From an uncultured Archangium sp. (GTDB lineage Bacteria; Myxococcota; Myxococcia; Myxococcales; Myxococcaceae), in contig CAIVGN010000127.1 of NCBI GenBank assembly GCA_903905455.1, forward strand, positions 62,001 to 126,000: 64,000 nt of DNA, written 5' to 3'. The position numbers and the translations under genes were made by a program. The notes under the pieces are model-generated. The model did not search any database. It saw only the letters and a program-made list of their open reading frames with translations, and was not told the origin of the DNA. Below are positions 58,101-64,000 of the stretch, piece after piece; position 1 is the first letter of the stretch, and every line of letters starts with the position of its first letter.

Positions 58101-59835
58101 GTGTCTGCCCTCCGGCCGCGCCGGCCCGGCGGCGCCGCGCCAACGTGGCCAGGCAGTAGCGCTTGAGCACCTCGTCGGTGGTGTGCTCGGCGATGGCGCG
58201 CACTTCGGCTTCGGCCTCGGTGCCGGCCACCAGCCCGATGCCCGAGATGGCCACCTTCTGCAGCCACCGCTCGTGGGGTGGGTGCACCAGCCGCGCGAGG
58301 AAGCCTGCCCGGGGGTGCGCCCAGGGGCGGAGCAGGGCCAGCGCGCGCCGCGGGGAGAGCGTCACCAGCGCCTCGCCCACGGCGGTGGCCGATTCCCGGG
58401 TGAAGGTGTCGGCCGTGGCGCGCAGCTCGGCCTGCTTGACCAGCACCTCGAAGGCCTTCGCGTCGTGCAGCAGGGCGAGCACCTGGGCCGCGCGGGCGAA
58501 GACCGCGTCGTCGGGGCTCGCGGCGAAGCGCAGCAGCAGCGACGACTGCTGCTCGCTGCGCGGTGCGTGCTGCAGCAGGTCGAGGGCCTCGAGGTGCGAG
58601 GCGGGTTCGGCGCCCTGGGCCAGGCGCGCGGCGATGACCAGCCCCTGTTCGGGGTGGGCGTTCATCATCTCCGCCACCAGCCGGGCCGAGGCGCGCTTGT
58701 CGAGCAGGTGGAGCTGCGGGAGCACCAGCTCGGGCTGGCGCCGGGCGAGCGCGAGGAGCAGCTCCTCGAGCACCCGCTGCTGGCCCGGGTCTTCCAGCTC
58801 GCGCAGCCGCGCCGCGATGACGCTCACCGGCTCGCCGCCCACGGTGAGCAGCAGCTCGACGAGCGCCGGCGGAGGCGCCGCGAGGTCGGCGGGCAACGCC
58901 TCGAGCAACTGCGCGAGGTTCTCGGGCGAGCGCACCGCGCCCAGCACCGGCCCCAGGGCCTCGTGGCCGATGCCGTGCTGTGCGGAGATCACGTGGGCCA
59001 GCTCGAGCAGCGAGTCGGCGGCGCCGTCGGCGAGGCACGCGTCGCGCACCTCGGTGACCAGGGGGATGAGCTCGGCGTTCGACAGCTCCGAGGCGGGGCC
59101 ATTGGCGGCGGTCAGCAGCTCGGCGGTCAACGCCAGCGCGGCGTGCCGCACGCCCGCGGGGGACTCCTCGGCGCGCAGTGCCAGGAGGTAGCGCTCGGGC
59201 ACCTCGCGCCACGTGAAGCCCACGGCGGCCGAGGGCGCCAGCGGCAGGTCGAAGTCGGGGGGCGCCTGCACCGCCACGCGCGGCGCAGCCTGCAGCGCGT
59301 CGGGCGCGTCGTCGGGCTCGGGGTGCTCCTCCGAGGGAACGAAGCCTTCGGCGGCGGTGAAGGCGAGGTGCTCGAAGGCCGCCTTGCGCAGCAGCGTCAC
59401 CACGTCGTCTTCGCGTTGGCGCGCCCCGGCGAAGCGCAGCGACACCAGCTCGAGCAGGCGCACGCCCTCGTCCCAGGTGAAGCCGGGGCGCAGCGTCAGC
59501 GTGCGCACCCCGTCGCGGAACAGGCGGAAGGCCAGCGAGCGCTCGCGGTCCTTTTCCCGGTACACCACGTCGCTGCCGAGCAGGAACTCGAAGGGGCCCA
59601 CCAGCAGCGGCAGCTCGCCGTGGGTGCCGAGCGCGGCGTCGACGGCGGCGCGGTAGTCGGCGAGGAAGCGCAGCATGATGAGGTTCTTCGCGTCGTAGAG
59701 CGTGAAGGCCCGGGCGGCGCGAGAGAGGGCCCGGAGCACCTCGTTGGCGGCGCGGCTGCGCGGGTTACCGCCCAGTACCTGCTCGTCAGGGCCAAGTGCT
59801 GCCGGGTCGGTCGCGGGCGCGGGGCCGGTCATCAC
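58093..59835 (-). CDS. HEAT-repeat-like helical protein
   Basis: 580 residues; GTG start supported by TAACCT exactly 12 nt upstream. The N-terminus (NEVLRALSRAARAFTLYDAK; FRDGVRTLTLRPGFTWDEGV) parallels the N-terminal region of the HD protein downstream. From ~230 on, helical repeats suggest HEAT/ARM-like packing (RHAALALTAELLTAANG; VISAQHGIGHEALGPVLGAV; QRVLEELLLALARRQPELVL). Ends LKRYCLATLARRRRAGAAGG. Likely scaffold or regulator of the HD protein. Confidence 0.72.
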   Translation of the reverse strand: MMTGPAPATDPAALGPDEQVLGGNPRSRAANEVLRALSRAARAFTLYDAKNLIMLRFLADYRAAVDAALGTHGELPLLVGPFEFLLGSDVVYREKDRERSLAFRLFRDGVRTLTLRPGFTWDEGVRLLELVSLRFAGARQREDDVVTLLRKAAFEHLAFTAAEGFVPSEEHPEPDDAPDALQAAPRVAVQAPPDFDLPLAPSAAVGFTWREVPERYLLALRAEESPAGVRHAALALTAELLTAANGPASELSNAELIPLVTEVRDACLADGAADSLLELAHVISAQHGIGHEALGPVLGAVRSPENLAQLLEALPADLAAPPPALVELLLTVGGEPVSVIAARLRELEDPGQQRVLEELLLALARRQPELVLPQLHLLDKRASARLVAEMMNAHPEQGLVIAARLAQGAEPASHLEALDLLQHAPRSEQQSSLLLRFAASPDDAVFARAAQVLALLHDAKAFEVLVKQAELRATADTFTRESATAVGEALVTLSPRRALALLRPWAHPRAGFLARLVHPPHERWLQKVAISGIGLVAGTEAEAEVRAIAEHTTDEVLKRYCLATLARRRRAGAAGGQTHG

Positions 59836-59958
59836 CCGGGGAGGTTACTCCTCGCGCAGCGCCGTGGCCCGCGGGGGACCAGGAGAAATTCTCAGCGCAG
59901 CCACGAGAAGCGGCCGGTGGTCAGCTCGAACGAGGGGCGCCGTAACCCCACCAGCGCG

Positions 59959-61812
59959 TCACTTCGCCGGCCGGCGCACCCACACCGACTCGGAGCCGTC
60001 GCGGGTCACCAGCTTGAAGACGAGCACCGCGGCGCCCCCCACGGGCACCGAGAAGCGCCCCGCCTCGTCGAGCGCCACCGGCTTGCCGTTGAGCGACAGC
60101 CGCGAGCCGAGCGGCGCGACGCCCGTGGCGTTGACCGCGCGTTCCCCGTCTCGCGGCGCGGCCAGCACCAGCCGGGTCACCGAGTTGTCGAACACGATGT
60201 CCATCTTGTTCATGCGGCCGCCCGGCGCCTCGACGCCCGCCTTGTCCATGGCGACGGCCGACCACACGTAGCTGCCCTCGCGCAGCGCGCCCGAGTCGAC
60301 CACGGTGCGGTTCTCGTTCACCTTGCGCTCGACCAGCGGCGTCTTCAGGTCACTGACCGCGTACACCCGGAAGCGCCACGCGGCCGCGGTGTCCTTCGGG
60401 GGGAAGGTGAAGGTCAGCGTGGGCACGGCGCCTTGGAAGTAGACGGTGGCCTTGAGGCCGGTCTCGGCCACGGTGTCCGACTTGGCGCTCACCGCGCCCG
60501 CGGTCTCGTCCTTCTCGAAGCGCCCGCCCGACGGCTCGGCGTCGCCCTTGCGGCGCCAGAAGAGCTGCCCCTTGAGCGGCGCGGGCACCACCAGCGCGTC
60601 CCCGCCCTGGGCGCGCACCGTCACGTTCTGGAACGCGGCCTCGGTCGCCACCTCGAGCTCGCCGTCGCCCGGCGCGAAGGCCAGCGTCACCTCGGCCGGC
60701 CGGCCCCACGACACGCGCGTGGTGCGCCCGGCGGACAAGGTCAGCACCGGCGACGGACGCCGCGCACTCTGAAAGCCCTTGCCCACCGGCGTCGCCACGT
60801 CACCCGCCGCGAGGTTGCGCGGGAGCCCGTCGGGCAGCGCGGCTTCACCTTCGCCGCCGAGCAGTTCGACGCGGGGGCCCGTCTTCGTCGGCGTCACCAG
60901 CGCGGTGAGCGTGGTCTTCGCGCGCAAGGTCACGGGGTTCTTGCCGTCGAGCAGCACGCTCTGGCCGGCCTGGAGAAAGATGCGCAGCCCGCCCTGCGCG
61001 AGCAGCGCGCGGAGCTTCGGCTCGCCCGACTGCGGCTCGATGGTGCCCTTCGACGCGCCCTCGAACTGCAGCACGGCACCCGGCACCTCCGCGCGCAGCC
61101 CGCCGGCCTTGTCCACGGTGAAGGTGCCGGCCTCGTCGAGCGCGAGCCCCTCGGGCGCCAACTTCAGCGCCGGGCCCGACTTCGGCTTGAGGGTCACCGC
61201 GCCGTGGGGCGTGAGCTGCAGCGTGGGCCTGGGCACCACGGGCGCAGGCGGCGTCGGCGGCGGCTCGTCCACGGAGAACACGCCCGACCCCAACACGTAG
61301 CGCTCGCCGGCCTTCACCGCGCTGACGCCACCGTCCACGGGGTCGATGAGCTCGAAGCTCCCCGAGCCGACCTCGAAGCTGGTGCCGCCGTCGCGCAACT
61401 GCAGGCGCACCCGGCTGCCCGCCTCGGCCCGGGCCGAGCCCGCGCTGGTGTTGAACGCCCCGCCGTCGAGCTCTTCGAAGAGCAGCTCGCCCGAGGTGAG
61501 GGTCAGCTCGGCCAGCGACGCGCCCACCCGAAACGACGAGTCTTCGAGGAGCTCGACCTCGCGGCCGCCCGCCTTGAGCAGCGCGTGGCCGTCGGGGCCG
61601 GTGTCGATGACGTCGCCTTCGAAGACCGGGCCGGGCGCTGCCGCCGCGGGCTGGCCGTCGCGGGTGAGGGTCACGCGCCCCGCGAGCCCGGACACCTGGG
61701 CCACCGTGGGCTTGACCGGCTTGACCACCACCGGGGCTGACGGAGGCGGCCCGTCTTCACTGCACCCCGCCACGCCGAGCACCACCACCAGGCAGACGAA
61801 CGCGCGCTTCAC
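59959..61812 (-). CDS. FecR-like domain lipoprotein
   Basis: 617 residues, GTG start overlapping the previous stop (GTGA). Lipobox VLGVAGC. A FecR-like region: VSGLAGRVTLTRDGQPAAAA, VFEGDVIDTGPDGHALLKAG and FNTSAGSARAEAGSRVRLQL. A second similar block (~220-340) precedes beta-rich Ig-like segments (WRFRVYAVSDLKTPLVERKV; SYVWSAVAMDKAGVEAPGGR; LAAPRDGERAVNATGVAPLG). Envelope protein, coupled to 61809; no sigma factor is adjacent, so sigma regulation is not implied. Confidence 0.78.
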   Translation of the reverse strand: MKRAFVCLVVVLGVAGCSEDGPPPSAPVVVKPVKPTVAQVSGLAGRVTLTRDGQPAAAAPGPVFEGDVIDTGPDGHALLKAGGREVELLEDSSFRVGASLAELTLTSGELLFEELDGGAFNTSAGSARAEAGSRVRLQLRDGGTSFEVGSGSFELIDPVDGGVSAVKAGERYVLGSGVFSVDEPPPTPPAPVVPRPTLQLTPHGAVTLKPKSGPALKLAPEGLALDEAGTFTVDKAGGLRAEVPGAVLQFEGASKGTIEPQSGEPKLRALLAQGGLRIFLQAGQSVLLDGKNPVTLRAKTTLTALVTPTKTGPRVELLGGEGEAALPDGLPRNLAAGDVATPVGKGFQSARRPSPVLTLSAGRTTRVSWGRPAEVTLAFAPGDGELEVATEAAFQNVTVRAQGGDALVVPAPLKGQLFWRRKGDAEPSGGRFEKDETAGAVSAKSDTVAETGLKATVYFQGAVPTLTFTFPPKDTAAAWRFRVYAVSDLKTPLVERKVNENRTVVDSGALREGSYVWSAVAMDKAGVEAPGGRMNKMDIVFDNSVTRLVLAAPRDGERAVNATGVAPLGSRLSLNGKPVALDEAGRFSVPVGGAAVLVFKLVTRDGSESVWVRRPAK

Positions 61813-63323
61813 TTCGACACCTTCTGCAGTTCGCAGTGGAAGATGGCCTGGTCACCATCAGCGAGGACGACCTTCTTGGTCTGCGGCACGTAGCCCGGCG
61901 CGGAGATGAGGAACAGGTACGGGCCGCCGGGCACGGTGACCACGAAGCGTCCCTCGGCGGTGACCGGCACCTTCGTCGCGAGGCCCTTGATGACCACGGT
62001 GGCCACGAGCGGCTCACCGGTGCGCGAGCGGACGAGGCCGCGCACCGTGGCGGGGCTTCCCTTGCCGAGCGCGTCGAGGGAGACGTCGAGCTTCGCGGCG
62101 CCCTCGGGCGGCACCTGTGCCACCTCGTCGGCCGGGTTGAAGCCCTGGCCTTCGACGCGCACCTGCACCGGGCCAGGGCCCACGGAGACGAAGCGGTAGC
62201 TGCCGTCGGCGGCGGTGCGCACCTCGAGGGTGCCGATCTTCACCGTCGCGCCCTCGATGGGTGTCGAGGTGGCGGCGGCCTGCACCACGCCGGTCAACTG
62301 GCCGGGGCCGGTGAGCGCCTCGAGGCGAACCACCAGCACCGTCTCGAGGCCCTCGGGCACCTGGGTGCTGGCGCTCGCGGCGCGGAAGCCGACGAGGGAC
62401 GCGGTCACGGCGTGCGCGCCCGGCGCAGGGGTGAGCACGCGCGCGCCCTGGTCATCGACGCCGACCGCCGCGGCGCCGTCGAGGGCCACCGACGCGCCGA
62501 GCGCCGGCAGGCCATCGGGCCGTTGCACCTGCACGCGCAGGGCGGTGGTCGTCGCGTCGAGCGGGCTGGCGCGCGGCGGAGGCGCGGGAAGGAAGGACAC
62601 CCGCACCCCGATGCTCACGCGGTGGGCGACGCCGCGGTAGCCGCCGCTGGAGGGCTCGATGAGCGCGCCGTAGTCGACGCCGGCGGCGAGGCTGAGGGTG
62701 TCCAGGTCCACGAGGCGCCAGCCGACGAAGAGCTGGGGCTCCACGGTGCTGAGGCGCGCGCCGAGCACCCCCAGGAGGGCGGTGACGGAGAGCGTGCCCT
62801 CGAAGCGGCTCCGGTAGAAGCCCGCGCCGAGGCGGAAGGCGGGCCCGTGGGTGGTGAGGGCGTCGAAGTCTTTCGGGCCGTCGGTGGGCTGCGTCACCGG
62901 GTAGCGGATGACGGGCGCGCGCGAGAGCCCGTACCCCGCGGACCCGCTGACGATGAAGCCCGCGTCGTGGACGTAGCGGAAGCTGACGCCGAGGCGGGCC
63001 TCGAAGCGCGCGCTCCACACCGTGGTCACGGGGTTCTTCGCCGTGTTCTTGAAGACGTCGGTGGCGGCCTCGAGCTCGGCGCCCAGCCAGCGCAGGGGGA
63101 AGACTTCGCCACGCAAGCGCACCACCGTGGGCGAGACGCCCCCGAGGCTGGTCGTCAGGCGCTGGTCGGCCGCCGTGCTCGGCTCGAGACTCGAGTTGCG
63201 CGCGGCGAAGCCACCCAGCAACGAGACGGTGGCGTGGGGCGCGCGGAAGGGCGTCTCGTCCGCGCGGGTGGCGGAGCTGAGACAGGCCGCGAGGAAGAAA
63301 ACGAGAGCGCGGACTGAAGACAT
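61809..63323 (-). CDS. Outer-membrane-type protein with carboxypeptidase-regulatory-like domains
   Basis: 504 residues from the ATG at 63323; signal MSSVRALVFFLAACLSS. Residues ~25-260 are barrel-like (VSLLGGFAARNSSLEPST; FEARLGVSFRYVHDAGFIV; SLAAGVDYGALIEPSSGG; VSIGVRVSFLPAPP). Three Ig-like/CarboxypepD_reg modules follow: VQVQRPDGLPALGASVALDG; LTGVVQAAATSTPIEGATV; VRGLVRSRTGEPLVATVVIK. Translationally coupled to the FecR-like lipoprotein, suggesting a shared envelope complex. Confidence 0.75.
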   Translation of the reverse strand: MSSVRALVFFLAACLSSATRADETPFRAPHATVSLLGGFAARNSSLEPSTAADQRLTTSLGGVSPTVVRLRGEVFPLRWLGAELEAATDVFKNTAKNPVTTVWSARFEARLGVSFRYVHDAGFIVSGSAGYGLSRAPVIRYPVTQPTDGPKDFDALTTHGPAFRLGAGFYRSRFEGTLSVTALLGVLGARLSTVEPQLFVGWRLVDLDTLSLAAGVDYGALIEPSSGGYRGVAHRVSIGVRVSFLPAPPPRASPLDATTTALRVQVQRPDGLPALGASVALDGAAAVGVDDQGARVLTPAPGAHAVTASLVGFRAASASTQVPEGLETVLVVRLEALTGPGQLTGVVQAAATSTPIEGATVKIGTLEVRTAADGSYRFVSVGPGPVQVRVEGQGFNPADEVAQVPPEGAAKLDVSLDALGKGSPATVRGLVRSRTGEPLVATVVIKGLATKVPVTAEGRFVVTVPGGPYLFLISAPGYVPQTKKVVLADGDQAIFHCELQKVSK

Positions 63324-63418
63324 GAGCGTCCGCGAAGGGTACCACGAGCGGTCGCAGCGACCGTGTTTCTGGCGAGTTGATGACAGCGCCCGGGGTGCGG
63401 GGCAGATTCCGGGGCCCG

Positions 63419-64000
63419 ATGACGAGCGCTTTGATTGCGATGCTGTGCGCGGTGGCGCCACCGAAGGTTGCCAGCCCCCCGTGGAACGTGGTCGACGTGA
63501 AGCCCACCCTCGCGGCGTTCTACGCCGAGCAACTGGCCCAGGCGCTGCGGTCGGAGGGCCTGCAGGTGACCACCGCGGACGACATCGGCACGCTCCTGGG
63601 CGCCGAGCGGCAGCGCGAGCTGATGGGGTGCTCCAACGGGAGCAGCTGCCTCGTCGAGCTGGCCAACGCCCTGGGCTGCGACGCGACGTTGACGGTGAAC
63701 CTCGCGAAGCTGGGCACCGCCTACCGCGGGCTGGCGAAGATGATGAGCTCGCGGGACGGCACGGTGCTCTCGTCGGTGAAGATCGACGCGTCGAGTGAAG
63801 CCGAGCTGGCCGACAAGCTCGAGGCCGCGGCGAAGGTGCTGGCCGGCCCGCTCAAGGCGGGGACGTCCGCACCCGTGGAGGTGGTCGTCGCGAGGCCGGC
63901 GAAGGCCGCGCCGAAGTTCTGGTGGGTGCCGGGCGCGGTGGGCGTGGTGGGCGTCGGCGCCGGCGCGCTGCTGCTCGGGCTCGCGAGCGGCAAGTACACC
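63419..64000 (+). CDS. Exported PEGA-type protein (partial)
   Basis: 194 codons visible before the right edge. Signal-like MTSALIAMLCAVAPPKVA, then TLAAFYAEQLAQALRSEGLQ, VTTADDIGTLLGAERQRELM, CSNGSSCLVELANALGCDA and LAKLGTAYRGLAKMMSSRDG, the TolB-like N-terminal domain found before PEGA domains in myxobacteria. A membrane helix (WVPGAVGVVGVGAGALLLGL) begins near residue 172. Divergent from 61809-63323; probably part of the same envelope system. Confidence 0.72.
   Translation, partial: MTSALIAMLCAVAPPKVASPPWNVVDVKPTLAAFYAEQLAQALRSEGLQVTTADDIGTLLGAERQRELMGCSNGSSCLVELANALGCDATLTVNLAKLGTAYRGLAKMMSSRDGTVLSSVKIDASSEAELADKLEAAAKVLAGPLKAGTSAPVEVVVARPAKAAPKFWWVPGAVGVVGVGAGALLLGLASGKYT

Noticed and set aside
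59883-59958. Minus-strand tail reading RRPSFELTTGRFSWLR after the FecR-like stop
   Set aside because: Looks protein-like and may be an extension in another frame, but it is too short and no homologue is remembered with certainty.
57286-61740. 1484-codon open frame on the plus strand
   Set aside because: Composition is Arg/Gly/Glu/His rich without any motif, and it lies opposite the HD, HEAT-like and FecR-like genes, whose frames carry domains and coupled starts.

Overview
The window is about 70% GC and gene-dense. It looks like a myxobacterial (Myxococcota, probably Cystobacterineae) chromosome. Evidence: a DUF2378/TIGR02265-type protein, which is a Myxococcus paralogous family; a MYXO-CTERM-like C-terminus; a receptor-type Ser/Thr kinase; many lipoproteins with low-complexity linkers; a paired DUF1592/DUF1552 module; and two hybrid histidine kinases. 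No rRNA, tRNA, CRISPR array, transposase or integrase was recognised.

Layout. 1-8.7 kb: BrkB-like membrane protein (cut by the left edge), a frameshifted exported ORF, a PilZ-like protein, a DUF7151-like lipoprotein, a YkgJ cysteine-cluster protein, a hybrid kinase, a PD-(D/E)XK nuclease-like protein and a dienoyl-CoA isomerase-like crotonase. 8.7-14.7 kb: a broken formylglycine-generating-enzyme-like gene, a second hybrid kinase sharing an inverted repeat with the first, a small AgmX/PglI-like protein, an FHA-like/TIGR02996 protein, an alpha/beta hydrolase and a DUF3105 lipoprotein. 14.7-16.8 kb: an islet with an AbiEi-like antitoxin and a 26-bp-stem hairpin repeat, bounded by an apparent remnant of the 3' end of the neighbouring gene. 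16.9-22.1 kb: tyrosine/homogentisate catabolism (maiA, hppD, hmgA) with an M3 oligopeptidase between. 22.2-32.9 kb: Hsp70-like ATPase, TPR protein, HupE/UreJ-like protein, sirtuin, DUF2378, two paralogous mini-proteins, a TAXI-type binding protein and the DUF1552/DUF1592 pair. 32.9-37.5 kb: a second islet with the same hairpin repeat, again bounded by a truncated copy of the 3' end of the gene beyond it. 37.7-46 kb: envelope proteins, DUF808, then a tetR-MFP-RND-tolC efflux operon whose four genes all overlap by 4 nt, with a TetR-type operator just upstream. 46-53 kb: vWA lipoprotein, degenerate kinase-like receptor, VDAG-repeat MYXO-CTERM lipoprotein and a pseudokinase-kinase fusion. 53-64 kb: membrane and DUF4388-like proteins, DUF4386/LysR divergent pair, HEAT/HD-GYP-like pair, FecR-like and carboxypeptidase-regulatory-domain envelope proteins, and a partial gene at the right edge.

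Cross-cutting signals. At least 18 genes have a TANNNN box 12-16 nt before the start codon (many at exactly -12) and no clear Shine-Dalgarno, which suggests widespread leaderless transcription; this was used to choose several starts. A second start-proximal element (TGTCAG, 10-12 nt, then CATGAT/CATAGT/CATGCT) recurs upstream of four minus-strand genes. The most unusual find is the pair of islets: each carries the same long hairpin, with a compensated base-pair change between copies, and each lies between an intact gene and a decayed copy of that gene's 3' end in the same orientation, as integration at a gene 3' end would leave.
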